NCBI RefSeq assembly: GCF_052057775.1
Contig: NZ_CP195121.1
Coordinates: forward strand, 682,001 to 746,000
Reading direction: 5' to 3'
From: Methanococcoides sp052057775
GTDB lineage: Archaea > Halobacteriota > Methanosarcinia > Methanosarcinales > Methanosarcinaceae
DNA: 64,000 nt
Part shown: positions 36,248-46,098 of the stretch, in pieces
How the letters are laid out: every line of letters starts with the position of its first letter
Position numbering within the stretch: the stretch's first letter is position 1
Notes under the pieces: model-generated
Seen by the model: the letters and a program-made list of their open reading frames with translations, nothing else
The model's database searches: none
Told to the model about the DNA's origin: nothing
Position numbers and translations under genes: made by a program

Positions 36248-38428
36248 ATGAGTGATAATCCCGCATATATGAAATATTTCCCCAAAAGTTCATGCTATCA
36301 AAATCAACAGGATGCAATGGACCGAATACACTCTGCCCTTTTGCAGAAACAGTTCGTACTGTTCGAGGGGGCATGCGGGACAGGCAAGACACTGAGCGCC
36401 CTGGTGCCGTCACTACATGTGGGCAAGCAACTTGACAAGACCGTCATCATAGCTACCAATGTGCATCAGCAGATGGTACAGTTCATCAATGAGGCCCGTG
36501 ACATCAAGAAGATACGTGAAGTCAAGGTTGCAGTTGTCAAGGGCAAGACGACAATGTGTCCCCATGAGGCGGATTATGAGGAATGTTCGGTCAAAAGGGA
36601 AAATACTTTTGAGCTTCTGGAGGTGGAGAGGGAGACCCATCTTAAAAGGCAGGAGCTTCGGTCTGCCAGGGAAAGCTACAAGAAATCCCGCGATCAGGCT
36701 TTTGTTGCACTCCGGGATGCACTCTCAAAAGAGCTCGACGCACTGGAAGAGAAGGCTAAAGGACTGAGGGACCGTTCCTGCAATGACCTCTATGAGGTGC
36801 TGAGGTCGGACAGCGAGACGTTTCGCGACTGGCTCTTTAAGGAAGTGCGAACTCCGGAGGAGGTCAATGACCATGCTCTCCAGCACGGCATGTGCGGATA
36901 TGAACTGTTAAAACGCGAGCTTAAACATGCTGACCTCCTGATCTGTAATTATCATCATGTCCTGAACTCAGATATCTTCTCCACCGTGCTGGGGTGGGTC
37001 GAAAAGGAACCGCAGGATGTCATCGCGATCTTTGATGAGGCACATAATATTGAATCCGCAGCACGTTCCCATTCATCAATTTCCCTTACCGAACACTCCA
37101 TCGAGAAGGCAAGGGCAGAACTTGAGGCCAACATCGACCTTCTGGCAGACGACAATATCCATAACCTGTTTAGGATCTTCCAGGAAGTTATTGTGGAGAC
37201 GTATAATACAAGGTTCAAGTTCGGAGAGCGTGAGCGTGTGACCAGGAAATGGTATGACATGCGTATCAGTGATCCTTATGACCGAAATGATATTGTGCGT
37301 GCAAGGTTCCTCCGGAATGCAAAGGAGGATTTCGGTGGCAAGGACGATATCCAGATACTTCTTTCTGAGGCCAGTGAGATCGGAGCCAAACTTGATGAGA
37401 CCTATCGTGATCAGTACAAGAAGGGTCTGACAGCTGTTATGAAGCGCTCCCATATCAGATATGTTGCAGACTTCCTGTCAGCTTACCTGGAGCTGTCACA
37501 TAATCCGAACTACTACCCGATACTGAACGTCCGCAGGGATATGAACGATGAGATCTACGGGCGTGTGGAACTTTTCACCTGTATCCCGAAGAACGTCACT
37601 GAACCTCTGTTCAATTCCCTTTTCTCAGGTGTACTGATGTCTGCGACACTTCATCCGTTCGAGATGGTGAAGAAAACTCTGGGAATTTCAAGGGATACCT
37701 GCGAGATAGCCTACGGAACATCTTTCCCTGAAGAGAAACGCCTTTCAGTTGCAGTATCTATTCCCCCTCTCTTTGCAAGGAGCAGGGATGATCCTCACAC
37801 AATGGAGTTGCTGGAACAGGCACTCATGGATTCCATTGAACATTCAAAGGGTAATGTCATCATCTTTTTCCAGAGCTCTTTTGAGGCAAAGAGGTTCTAT
37901 TCAAAGCTTGAACCCATGTTGGATGTGGCGGTGTTCCTTGATGAGGTGGGTATATCCTCCCAGGAGGTAAGAAAGGAATTCTTTGAGATCGGTGAGTCCG
38001 GTGGCAAGGCAGTATTGATGTCCTATCTCTGGGGAACCCTGAGCGAGGGGGTCGATTTCCGTGATGGCAGGGGTCGCACCGTTGTGATCGTAGGTGTGGG
38101 CTATCCGGCTCTCAACGACCGTATGAATGCAGTTGAATCAGCATATGATCATGTATTCGGTTATGGTACAGGCTGGGAGTTTGCCATACAGGTCCCGACT
38201 ATACGCAAGATCAGGCAGGCCATGGGCAGGGTTGTCAGGTCGCCGGATGATTATGGTGCACGCATACTTCTCGATGGAAGATTCCTTACCGATTCGAAGG
38301 AGAGGTTCGGGAAGTTCGCGGTCTTTGACGTCTTCCCTCCTGCGGAAAGGAACGAGTTCGTGGATGTGGAACCTGAGAAGTTGAAATATTCTCTCATGAA
38401 CTTCTTCATGGACAATGAGGAGCATTAA
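36248..38428 (+). CDS. XPD/DinG-type superfamily 2 DNA helicase
   Basis: 726 aa. 5'-3' Fe-S helicase type: Walker A EGACGTGKTLSALVP (motif I), DEAH in IFDEAHNIESAAR (motif II), SATLHPFEM (motif IV), SEGVDFRDGRGRTVVIVG and QAMGRVVRSPDDYG (motif VI). Four cysteines in the order TMCPH, EECSV, RSCND and GMCGYE lie between motifs Ia and II and match the [4Fe-4S] domain. A coiled-coil-like Lys/Glu-rich insertion lies between the second and third Cys. Likely role in DNA repair; soluble. Confidence 0.92.
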   Translation: MSDNPAYMKYFPKSSCYQNQQDAMDRIHSALLQKQFVLFEGACGTGKTLSALVPSLHVGKQLDKTVIIATNVHQQMVQFINEARDIKKIREVKVAVVKGKTTMCPHEADYEECSVKRENTFELLEVERETHLKRQELRSARESYKKSRDQAFVALRDALSKELDALEEKAKGLRDRSCNDLYEVLRSDSETFRDWLFKEVRTPEEVNDHALQHGMCGYELLKRELKHADLLICNYHHVLNSDIFSTVLGWVEKEPQDVIAIFDEAHNIESAARSHSSISLTEHSIEKARAELEANIDLLADDNIHNLFRIFQEVIVETYNTRFKFGERERVTRKWYDMRISDPYDRNDIVRARFLRNAKEDFGGKDDIQILLSEASEIGAKLDETYRDQYKKGLTAVMKRSHIRYVADFLSAYLELSHNPNYYPILNVRRDMNDEIYGRVELFTCIPKNVTEPLFNSLFSGVLMSATLHPFEMVKKTLGISRDTCEIAYGTSFPEEKRLSVAVSIPPLFARSRDDPHTMELLEQALMDSIEHSKGNVIIFFQSSFEAKRFYSKLEPMLDVAVFLDEVGISSQEVRKEFFEIGESGGKAVLMSYLWGTLSEGVDFRDGRGRTVVIVGVGYPALNDRMNAVESAYDHVFGYGTGWEFAIQVPTIRKIRQAMGRVVRSPDDYGARILLDGRFLTDSKERFGKFAVFDVFPPAERNEFVDVEPEKLKYSLMNFFMDNEEH

Positions 38429-38555
38429 AGGTATTTTTTACTTTTTTTCTTTCCCTATGGTAATGCATTTATACTGTCATCTCCCATAATTTCTTTTATA
38501 TATCACATGTCCGGGTGCTGTGATGCGGCTTCCGGATAGTGGGGAGGCTATCAAT

Positions 38556-38963
38556 ATGGGTGTCGAAGATGTCATTAAAGAAGTGACCACCGAGCTTGAG
38601 CGCATGGTAAGCGCAAAGACAGTGATCGGGGATCCGGTAGTTGCCGGAGGCAAGACCATCATCCCTGTAACCAAGGTTTCCTTTGGTTTTGGAAGCGGTG
38701 GTGGAGAAGGTTCCAAAGGCGGAACAGAGACCGGATTCGGTGGCGGTGGCGGCGGCGGTGCCAAGATCGAGCCTGTTGCTTTCATCGTGGTCGAAGAAGA
38801 AGGCGTGCGCCTTATGACCATATCTGGCAAGACCGACTTCGGGAAACTGATAGAAGCTGTCCCTGAGGTCTTTGAAAAGATAAAGTCTGCGAAAGGGAAG
38901 ATGAAAAAGGACGACGGAAAGGGATCTGAGAGTGACGTTCCGGAAGATGATGATGGCGAATGA
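38556..38963 (+). CDS. GerW/YtfJ family protein
   Basis: 135 aa. The start ATG at 38556 has GGGGAGG 8 nt upstream; an earlier ATG (38523) lacks one. GerW-type sequence: VIGDPVVAGGKTIIPVTKVSFGFG, a glycine-rich centre (GGGEGSKGG to GGGGGGGAKIEPVAFIVVEE), and a Lys/Asp-rich tail. In Bacillus the homologue YtfJ is a spore germination factor; archaeal function is unknown. It is followed by a DUF2953 gene, the same pairing as bacterial ytfJ-ytfI. Confidence 0.85.
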   Translation: MGVEDVIKEVTTELERMVSAKTVIGDPVVAGGKTIIPVTKVSFGFGSGGGEGSKGGTETGFGGGGGGGAKIEPVAFIVVEEEGVRLMTISGKTDFGKLIEAVPEVFEKIKSAKGKMKKDDGKGSESDVPEDDDGE

Positions 38964-39004
38964 TCCGCTATCACTTCTTTTGACGATAGCATGAGCATTT
39001 GAAA

Positions 39005-39688
39005 ATGTCACTTCTTATCTACACGCTTAGCCTTTGCATTATTCTTTTACTGGGGTTGATCCTGTTTGCCCCTATTGACATCGTTTTCAATGTAAGGGGT
39101 GATCTGAATGGCGTTCATAGCAGAGCGGATGTGAAGTGGACAGTCCTTTCGACGAATTTTTCGAAGAAGAATGAGTTGGAAAAAGAATCTTTAATTGATA
39201 AGCTGTTAAAGCTGATGGGTGAAGATGACAGAGTTGATGAGCATAAGGAAAAGGAGGAGGTTGCTGGTAAGGATGATGCCGGACTTCGCGAGTCCTTTGA
39301 CGATATTTCTACAAAGGCAAAAAAGATCTATGGGATCCGCTATCACATCTTTCGCCTGTTAAAAGGCCTCCTTTGCGCTATACATATCCGTGAGTTATCC
39401 TGTGACCTGGACTACGGTCTTCCTGATCCTGCAGACACCGGTATGCTCTGTGGATTTCTTCACACGGTGGGTTCTGTTGTTCACAGTGGTTACAGGAAAT
39501 TCCATTATTCTGTAACTCCCCGGTTCGCTGACGAAGGGCTGGATGTGAGAATGTCTGGCTATATCCGTTTCCGGATGGCATCTCTTCTTTATCCTGTCTT
39601 GAGGTTCGTATTCAGCCTTAAGGTTCTCAGGACCGGGTGGTGGTTTCTGAGGAACATGGGGTCTTCCAGTTCGGGTGTTAGTGTTTAA
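39005..39688 (+). CDS. DUF2953 membrane-anchored protein
   Basis: 227 aa. One hydrophobic N-terminal helix (residues 4-24) is followed by FNVRGDLNGVHSRADVKW, a Lys/Glu-rich hinge, and a C-terminal part with FHYSVTPRFADEGLDVRMSGYIRFRM. The pattern matches the DUF2953 (YtfI) family. It is probably tethered to the membrane and works with the GerW-like protein encoded 41 nt upstream. The reaction or structural role is unknown. Confidence 0.78.
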   Translation: MSLLIYTLSLCIILLLGLILFAPIDIVFNVRGDLNGVHSRADVKWTVLSTNFSKKNELEKESLIDKLLKLMGEDDRVDEHKEKEEVAGKDDAGLRESFDDISTKAKKIYGIRYHIFRLLKGLLCAIHIRELSCDLDYGLPDPADTGMLCGFLHTVGSVVHSGYRKFHYSVTPRFADEGLDVRMSGYIRFRMASLLYPVLRFVFSLKVLRTGWWFLRNMGSSSSGVSV

Positions 39689-39713
39689 TATTATGAACGC
39701 TGAATAAACGAGC

Positions 39714-40673
39714 ATGATAAAAATAAGATCACCATCCAGACTGCATCTGTCCCTGATAGACATGAATGCAGAGATCGGCAGGGTGGATGGTGGTGCAGGG
39801 ATCTCCCTTGATTACCCCGATATAACACTGACTGCTGAAAAGCATGATGGGATCGAAGTAACCGGTGGTTCTGCTCTTTCTGAGAGGGTGTATGGAGCTG
39901 TGGAAGCTCTGCTTCCAGAGGGTGCGGGGATAAAGGTCAATGTGGAAGAGAACATGCCTCCCCATGTAGGGTTGGGATCAGGTACCCAGATCGCCCTGAG
40001 CGCTGCAGCAGCGGTGAATGAGCTTTACGGACTTGGAATGAGCGTCAAGGACCTTGCCATAAGGGTAGGCAGGGGTGGGACCTCCGGCATAGGTGTTGCT
40101 TCTTTTGAGAGTGGTGGGTTCATTGTTGATTGTGGTCACAAATTCAGCGATAAAGGCTCTTTCTCTCCATCATCAGCCAGCAGGGCAGACCCTGCGCCGG
40201 TGGTTTTCAGGCACGATTTTCCTGACTGGGACATCATACTGGCACTTCCGGATTCCAAAGGGGCTCATGATACCCAGGAAGTGGACATATTCAAAAAAGA
40301 GTGCCCGATACCTCTCCGGGAGGTGCAGGAGGTCAGCCATGTAGTGCTGATGCAGATGATCCCTTCGATCATAGAGGCTGACATCGAGAACTTTGGAATG
40401 GCACTGAACCATTTGCAGACGGTCGGTTTCAAGAAGAGGGAAGTTGACCTGCAGTCTCCTGAAGTGCGTGATCTCATCGAGTTCATGCAGGACCTTGGAG
40501 TGGCAGGTGCCGGGATGAGTTCCTTCGGACCTGTTGTATTTGGTGTTGTGGACCACGGCCACATAGCTGAGCAGATCAAAAAGGAAGTAGAGCTGTTCCT
40601 GGAAGAGACCGTTGGAGGAAAGGCGGTCCTGACACGTGCGAACAACTCCGGTGCAAAAATATGGATGGATTGA
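39714..40673 (+). CDS. mptG: Beta-ribofuranosylaminobenzene 5'-phosphate synthase
   Basis: 319 aa. GHMP-kinase-fold enzyme of methanopterin synthesis: IRSPSRLHLSLIDMN at the start, the motif VGLGSGTQIALSAAAAVNEL, VGRGGTSGIGVASFESGGFIVDCGHK, and the C-terminal GAGMSSFGPVVFGV. It joins 4-hydroxybenzoate (or p-aminobenzoate) with PRPP-derived ribose phosphate to build the tetrahydromethanopterin C1 carrier. Its stop precedes nop5 by 1 nt. Confidence 0.93.
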   Translation: MIKIRSPSRLHLSLIDMNAEIGRVDGGAGISLDYPDITLTAEKHDGIEVTGGSALSERVYGAVEALLPEGAGIKVNVEENMPPHVGLGSGTQIALSAAAAVNELYGLGMSVKDLAIRVGRGGTSGIGVASFESGGFIVDCGHKFSDKGSFSPSSASRADPAPVVFRHDFPDWDIILALPDSKGAHDTQEVDIFKKECPIPLREVQEVSHVVLMQMIPSIIEADIENFGMALNHLQTVGFKKREVDLQSPEVRDLIEFMQDLGVAGAGMSSFGPVVFGVVDHGHIAEQIKKEVELFLEETVGGKAVLTRANNSGAKIWMD

Positions 40674-40674
40674 T

Positions 40675-41697
40675 TTGAAGATCATTACATGGTATGGGAT
40701 CCTGACCATTGAGGACAATGGTGTTACTGATTGCGAACTTTTCAATAAGGACGTCGACGAGCTTGCAGAAGGGTTGCTTCACCGGGAATCAACAGGCGTA
40801 CTGGTCCCTGAAGCGGGTTTCGATATCCGCACTCCTGCCATTTCCTGTGGATTTGTTGAAGATGATCGGGAATATGTTTCCCTGCTTCGCGATGTGAGCA
40901 TACGTGCAGGAAAGCTGCGCATCTCCCGCACCAATACGCCGGACATGCGTATCATCCAGGCAGTTGAGGCGCTGGATGACATCGATGATGTGGCAAATGT
41001 ACTTTCCGAACGCCTGTCGGAGTGGTATGGACTGCACTTCCCGGAACTGGGATTAAGCTCAGAGGAACTGGCAAGATTCGTAAAGGAGCATGGTGCACGT
41101 TCCAATATACCTTCCGATGATCCCATGTTCGAAAAGGCCTCCTCATCCATGGGTGCCGGACTTCCTCCTGCTGATGAGGAACTCGTGAAACAGTTTGCGT
41201 CTAATATATGCAACCTGTATGATAACCGGCACAGCATCGAGGATAGCATTCTGCGGAACATGGAGGAGATCGCTCCAAATCTCACAAATATCGCCGGTCC
41301 TCTCATCGGTGCACGCCTGATCAGTATGACGGGTGGTCTTGAGAGGCTTGCGCAGATGCCCTCCAGCACTGTTCAGGTTATGGGGGCCAGCAGGGCGCTT
41401 TTCAAGCACCTGAGATCACGTGCTCCTTCACCGAAGCACGGCCTGATATTCAATCATCCGCTTATCAAGAACTCTCCGTGGTGGCAGAGGGGGAAGATCG
41501 CACGTGCACTGGCAGCAAAGATAAGTCTGGCCTGCCGTACGGACGTCTATTCAGGGGAACTGCATCCTGCAATTAAGACCGACCTTGAGAAAAAGATCAA
41601 TTCCATAAAAGCTGCCAACCCGAAGCCTCCTGCAAGGTCCAAACCTTCAGGGAAAGGTCATGGCAAAGGCAAAAAGAACTCAGGAGGCAGGCGTTAA
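40675..41697 (+). CDS. nop5: Nop5/Nop56-family C/D box RNP protein
   Basis: 340 aa. It has an Nop5 N-terminal domain, a coiled coil, and the Nop domain with IAPNLTNIAGPLIGARLISMTGGLERLAQMPSSTVQVMGA and KHGLIFNHPLI. A basic tail (KPSGKGHGKGKKN) ends the protein. It scaffolds C/D box sRNPs with fibrillarin and L7Ae for rRNA and tRNA 2'-O-methylation. The start is TTG at 40675, directly after the mptG stop. It is immediately followed by flpA with no gap. Confidence 0.95.
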   Translation: MKIITWYGILTIEDNGVTDCELFNKDVDELAEGLLHRESTGVLVPEAGFDIRTPAISCGFVEDDREYVSLLRDVSIRAGKLRISRTNTPDMRIIQAVEALDDIDDVANVLSERLSEWYGLHFPELGLSSEELARFVKEHGARSNIPSDDPMFEKASSSMGAGLPPADEELVKQFASNICNLYDNRHSIEDSILRNMEEIAPNLTNIAGPLIGARLISMTGGLERLAQMPSSTVQVMGASRALFKHLRSRAPSPKHGLIFNHPLIKNSPWWQRGKIARALAAKISLACRTDVYSGELHPAIKTDLEKKINSIKAANPKPPARSKPSGKGHGKGKKNSGGRR

Positions 41698-42384
41698 ATG
41701 GCTGTAAAAGAGCTTTCAGATGGCATTTTTGAAGTACAGAAAAGTGGCAAGAGTTTCCTAGCCACAAAGAACGCGGTTCCCGGTTCAGCCGTCTACGGAG
41801 AAAGGCTTGTGGAGATGGAAGGGGATGAGTACCGTATCTGGGATGCCCGCAGGAGCAAGCTTGCTGCCATGGTGCTCAAAAAGATGAAAGTGCCGATAAA
41901 GAGTGATTCCCGTGTTCTTTACCTTGGTGCAGCATCCGGTACCACTGTGAGCCATGTATCAGACATGCTTACTGATGGTATTGTTTATGCTGTGGAGTTC
42001 TCCCCCCGTACCATGAGAGAACTGATCCAGTTGTGTGATACGAGGTCCAACATCATACCTATTCTTGCAGATGCAAACCATCCTACATCCTATGCGCACA
42101 TCGTTGAGCAGGTTGACGTTGTTTTCCAGGATGTGGCACAGCCCAACCAAGCACAGATCGCAGCGGTGAACTGTGAGCAATTCCTTAAGGGCGATGGCTA
42201 TCTTCTTCTGTCTATCAAGGCAAGGAGCATTGATACTGTGGCAAGTCCTGCAAAGATTTTCAAGGAAGAGATAAAGAAGCTGGAAAAGGAATTCGAAACC
42301 AGATTCCAGGTCCTTAATAAGCAGGACCTTGCTCCGTTCCACGAGGATCATCTTGGACTGATCGCCCAAATGATCACCAGATAA
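41698..42384 (+). CDS. flpA: Fibrillarin-like rRNA/tRNA 2'-O-methyltransferase
   Basis: 228 aa. Class I methyltransferase with the SAM site YLGAASGTTVSHVSDML, VEFSPRTMREL, DVVFQDVAQPNQA and LLSIKARSID. It is the catalytic subunit of archaeal C/D box RNPs with Nop5. It starts directly after the nop5 stop, so the two are co-transcribed, as is standard in archaea. The sequence is complete and of normal length. Confidence 0.97.
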   Translation: MAVKELSDGIFEVQKSGKSFLATKNAVPGSAVYGERLVEMEGDEYRIWDARRSKLAAMVLKKMKVPIKSDSRVLYLGAASGTTVSHVSDMLTDGIVYAVEFSPRTMRELIQLCDTRSNIIPILADANHPTSYAHIVEQVDVVFQDVAQPNQAQIAAVNCEQFLKGDGYLLLSIKARSIDTVASPAKIFKEEIKKLEKEFETRFQVLNKQDLAPFHEDHLGLIAQMITR

Positions 42385-42427
42385 AGATAAAGGGTAGTTT
42401 TTCCCTATATTTTATGAGGGATCAATT

Positions 42428-42667
42428 ATGACTGATTGTGAAGAAGAAAAGATCGGCGGTAAATATTTCGGAATATGCCCTTCTTTCCATCATTCCAAGG
42501 CCTGCAATTGTAAGCATTGTCCGTCATCACCCGGTGAGGGATATATGTTCTGTGCAAGGGGCAACAAATTGCCTGTCCCTGAAAAATCAGGCTGTCTATG
42601 TAAGGAATGTTATGTTTACGGCCAGTTTGCTCTTGAAGGCGATTATTTTTGCGGATTGGAGGATTAA
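42428..42667 (+). CDS. Small cysteine-rich protein (DUF2769)
   Basis: 79 aa. Eleven cysteines appear in pairs or triplets (C-x2-C in NCKHC; CICKEC-type sets at the end), so it probably binds zinc or an iron-sulfur cluster. It fits the DUF2769 family of small methanogen proteins with no known function. Its stop overlaps the start of the rhodanese lipoprotein gene by one base, so they are probably translated together. Confidence 0.8.
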   Translation: MTDCEEEKIGGKYFGICPSFHHSKACNCKHCPSSPGEGYMFCARGNKLPVPEKSGCLCKECYVYGQFALEGDYFCGLED

Positions 42668-43110
42668 TGAATATGGTGTCTGAGAAAATATTATTGGTTC
42701 TTGCAATATTGGTTGTTTCCTGCTTCATTCTGGGCTGTGCCGGCTATGGTACTTCGAATACGACAGATGTTACTGATGATGTGGATGGATACACTGATGT
42801 GTCTGTAAGGGAAGCAAAAGATATGATCGATTCCGGAGATGTTTTCCTGCTGGACGTCCGCTCGGTCAGTGAGTTCGAGGCCGAGCACATCGAAGGTGCT
42901 GTTAATATCAATGTGAACGAGCTTAGCTCAAGGTTGAGCGAGGTGCCCCGGAATGAAACGATACTTGTCTACTGTCGCTCTGGTTCCAGAAGTGTCACAG
43001 CAAGCAATATCCTTGTTGATGCCGGTTATACTGATGTCTATAATATGGTTGGTGGCATCAACAAGTGGAAGGCAGAGGGTTACCCGTATGTGAGCGGGTC
43101 TTCCTCATGA
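42667..43110 (+). CDS. Rhodanese-domain lipoprotein
   Basis: 147 aa from the ATG at 42667. N-terminal lipoprotein signal with lipobox FILGC-A, then a Thr/Asp-rich linker and a rhodanese domain (residues 40-140). The active-site loop is YCRSGSRS with the catalytic Cys, after LLDVRSVSEFEAEHIEGAVNINV. It handles sulfur on the outer face of the membrane. Its substrate and donor are not evident. The start overlaps the DUF2769 stop. Confidence 0.9.
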   Translation: MNMVSEKILLVLAILVVSCFILGCAGYGTSNTTDVTDDVDGYTDVSVREAKDMIDSGDVFLLDVRSVSEFEAEHIEGAVNINVNELSSRLSEVPRNETILVYCRSGSRSVTASNILVDAGYTDVYNMVGGINKWKAEGYPYVSGSSS

Positions 43111-43397
43111 TCTTTATTTTCTCTGGTCGTATCCGTCTGCCAGCCTGAAGTTGACTTCGACTGCCTCCTTTCACAGTTGCCTGTGTGTCGAGGCATGCTT
43201 TCTAAATATTTTCGTTGCTTGCTTTCCGTATCCCATGAAGTAACCGGATCTGCTCCAACGTTTTCTGGAATAGTGCCCATGTGATCACGATATCTTTCTA
43301 TGCACAGGTTCCCCACTCTGCAAAGGCAGGGCAATGTTCGGTTCTTAGGTAATTTAATATTGAATACCTGCCATATTTCTCCGAGAAGGGAATTAGC

Positions 43398-45695
43398 ATG
43401 AAAGTGCCTGAGGATCTGGATGGTGGGATGGGTAATTCTAGTGCTCATGTATCGGATAAGTTGTTGCGAATTCAGCGAGACATAGGCATTGTCCTGTGTT
43501 CCAGCAGCAATCTTCTAACCAGCCTTGAGAGGCTGCTGGAAGCTATCCTTAACATCGGCGTGATCGATTGTGCCGGCATCTATTTCGTAGATGAGGAGAC
43601 CGATGAGGTCTATCTTGTCATGCAAAAGAACCTTTCTGAGCAGTTCATTCGTAAGAACTCCCACTACACATCAGATTCTATCCAGCATGAGATGCTTGAA
43701 AAAGGGCATGTGTTTTATGGTCCATGCTTTGATCTGACGGACAATATTCCGCAGGACCCCTTTACAAACAGTCTGCAGGGATGCGGTGTTATTCCGATAA
43801 CCTACAACGGAAAAGTGGTTGGCAGTCTGAACGTTGCTTCTCACACTCATGATGACATCCCTTCTGAGATCAAGGATTTTCTTGAAGCGATCACTGCACA
43901 GATCGGCGGTTTCATTGCAAGGATAAGGTCTGAGATGGTCCTGGAAAAAAGGCAAAAGGACCTTCAGAACCTTTTTGACAGTATCGATGATCTTTTTTTT
44001 GTAGTAGATATGAAAGGTCAGCTCATCGATGCCAACAAAAAGACGCTTGACAGGCTGGGTTACACTCTGGAAGAATTAAGTGCACTGGGTCTTTTGGGGC
44101 TACATTCTGAAAAAGACCGGGGTAAGGCCATTGCTGCCATTGAGGAGGTGCGTGAGAAGAAACATGCTTCCTTTTCGATCCCCATGGTCACAAAAGAGGG
44201 AATTTCCATTCCAGTTGATGTGAAAGTAACTCTCGGTAAATGGAATGGGAAAGATGCCTATTTTGGCATATGCAGGGATGTTTCTGACCGGGAGCATGCA
44301 GAACTTCTTCTCAAAAAGGAGAAGGACAAGCTTCAGAACTATCTGGATATCGTAGGTGTCATAATATTAGCAGTTGATCGCGATCAGAATGTGATCACTA
44401 TAAACAGGAAGGGATGCAAAATGTTCGGTCTTCCTGAGTCCGAGATAATCGGTAAGAAATGGTATGATCTGGGTTTCTCAGAAGAATTCAGTGCCCGGGG
44501 CAGGGAATCTTTCACGAAGATGATGGCTGGTTACAGGAACGTCATGGAATATTCAGAAAGCAGCATTGTCACTGCTACCGGGGATGTGCGGACCATTGCA
44601 TGGAATACTGTGGTGTTGAGGGATGATGATAGCCAGATCACAGGTCTGTTATTTTCAGGGGAGGATGTTACCGAGTTCAGGAATGCAGAAGCAGCCCTTA
44701 AAAGCTCCGAAGAGAAATACCGCGTTGTGTTCAATGCTTCACTTGATGGTATCACCATCCATGAAAGGAATGACTACCGTTTGCTAGATATCAATGACAG
44801 GGGGTGTGAGCTATCCGGTTATTCCAGAGAGGATGTACTTGGGAGGACTGCTGAGGACATAATGAAAGGTAAGGCCCTTTTTTCAATGGAGAAGATCAAG
44901 TGGCTGATAGATACTGCTTCAGAAAAGGGTTTTGTGAATGCTGAATGGGAGGCCCGGAAGAAGAACGGTGATACGTTCTGGGCCGACATCATAGCAACAT
45001 CAGCTAAGATCGGAGGTAAGGATCGCGTAATCATCACTATACATGATCTTACCGAGCGCAAGAACGCGGAGAAAGCTTTGATGGAGATCGAATCTATGCG
45101 CAAAAAAGAAATCCATCATCGTATAAAGAACAACCTGCAGATCATCTGCAGTTTGCTTGATCTCTGTTCCATGGAGTTTGATGAGATGCCTGTGGTCCAG
45201 GCCTTCCTGGATAGCAAGAACCGGGTAATGTCCATGTCACTTATCCATGAGGAACTTTACAGGTCAACTGATATGGAAAGCATTAATTTTGCTGATTATA
45301 TTCGAAAGTTATCAGCTGAACTTGTCAGTTCTTATTCTGTTGACAAGGATATTGAACTTGAGCTCAACGTAGAGGATATCTTCCTGAGCATGGATACTGC
45401 CATCCCGCTTGGGATCATCATAAATGAACTTATAACCAATTCCTTGAAACATGCTTTTAAGGGAAGTTCTGGTAAGATTTCTATTGATCTTCAGCGTAAT
45501 GATGAAAATAAATTTATACTAATTGTGAGTGATAATGGTGTAGGTTTCCCGGAAGAACTTGACCATAGGAAAAGTACTTCTTTGGGTTTGCAGCTGTTGA
45601 ACACGCTGGTCGATCAGATAGGGGGGACCATTGCAATGGAACGTTCCCATGGAACATCTTTTACAATAATCTTTGATGAAAATGGCAGGATGTGA
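43398..45695 (+). CDS. Sensor histidine kinase with GAF and three PAS domains
   Basis: 765 aa, no membrane segment. GAF at about 30-175, PAS at about 185-300, 305-425 and 430-555, then a HisKA_2 dimerisation domain with the phospho-acceptor EIHHRIKNNLQIICSLLDL, and HATPase with NELITNSLKHAF, DNGVGFPEEL and SLGLQLLNTL. It is a complete, apparently active cytosolic sensor kinase; the ligand is unknown. A response regulator gene begins 10 nt later. The 287 bases upstream (43111-43397) show only an AT-rich promoter (TAATTTAATATTG) and no gene. Confidence 0.93.
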   Translation: MKVPEDLDGGMGNSSAHVSDKLLRIQRDIGIVLCSSSNLLTSLERLLEAILNIGVIDCAGIYFVDEETDEVYLVMQKNLSEQFIRKNSHYTSDSIQHEMLEKGHVFYGPCFDLTDNIPQDPFTNSLQGCGVIPITYNGKVVGSLNVASHTHDDIPSEIKDFLEAITAQIGGFIARIRSEMVLEKRQKDLQNLFDSIDDLFFVVDMKGQLIDANKKTLDRLGYTLEELSALGLLGLHSEKDRGKAIAAIEEVREKKHASFSIPMVTKEGISIPVDVKVTLGKWNGKDAYFGICRDVSDREHAELLLKKEKDKLQNYLDIVGVIILAVDRDQNVITINRKGCKMFGLPESEIIGKKWYDLGFSEEFSARGRESFTKMMAGYRNVMEYSESSIVTATGDVRTIAWNTVVLRDDDSQITGLLFSGEDVTEFRNAEAALKSSEEKYRVVFNASLDGITIHERNDYRLLDINDRGCELSGYSREDVLGRTAEDIMKGKALFSMEKIKWLIDTASEKGFVNAEWEARKKNGDTFWADIIATSAKIGGKDRVIITIHDLTERKNAEKALMEIESMRKKEIHHRIKNNLQIICSLLDLCSMEFDEMPVVQAFLDSKNRVMSMSLIHEELYRSTDMESINFADYIRKLSAELVSSYSVDKDIELELNVEDIFLSMDTAIPLGIIINELITNSLKHAFKGSSGKISIDLQRNDENKFILIVSDNGVGFPEELDHRKSTSLGLQLLNTLVDQIGGTIAMERSHGTSFTIIFDENGRM

Positions 45696-45705
45696 AGGTC
45701 ACAAT

Positions 45706-46098
45706 ATGAAAGAGGCAAATATTTTAGTCGTCGAGGATGAGAATATCGTTGCTTTAAGCATAAAGAAGAAGCTTGAGATGATGGGATATTCAGTTATCGG
45801 CACAGCTTCTTCAGGAGAGGATGCTATTACAAAAGCGGATCTGTTCTATCCTGATCTTGTACTGATGGATGTCATGCTAAGAGGTGAGATCGATGGTATT
45901 GAGGCTGCTGAAAAGATCAGGGAAAAGTTCGATATCCCGGTGATCTTCCTTACGGCATATACTGACGATAAGACCCTTGAAAGGGCAAAGATGGCAGAAC
46001 CTTATGGTTACATCTCAAAGCCGTTCAAGGAACAGGATCTCAAATCCAATATTGAGATGGCTCTTCACAAGCATGAGAAAGAGATTAGGTTAAGATAA
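45706..46098 (+). CDS. Single-domain response regulator
   Basis: 130 aa from the ATG at 45706; a longer frame to 45673 overlaps the kinase and has no ribosome site. It consists of a receiver (REC) domain only. The acidic pair is in VVEDENI, the phospho-acceptor Asp in LVLMDVMLRGEIDG, and the Thr and Lys in FLTAYTDD and YISKPFKEQD. No output domain is present. It pairs with the upstream kinase and may signal by protein contact. Confidence 0.94.
   Translation: MKEANILVVEDENIVALSIKKKLEMMGYSVIGTASSGEDAITKADLFYPDLVLMDVMLRGEIDGIEAAEKIREKFDIPVIFLTAYTDDKTLERAKMAEPYGYISKPFKEQDLKSNIEMALHKHEKEIRLR

Noticed and set aside
43080..43448. Minus-strand frame of 122 aa in the gap before the GAF/PAS kinase
   Set aside because: It overlaps both neighbouring genes, shows no family motif, and its composition looks like a shadow frame.
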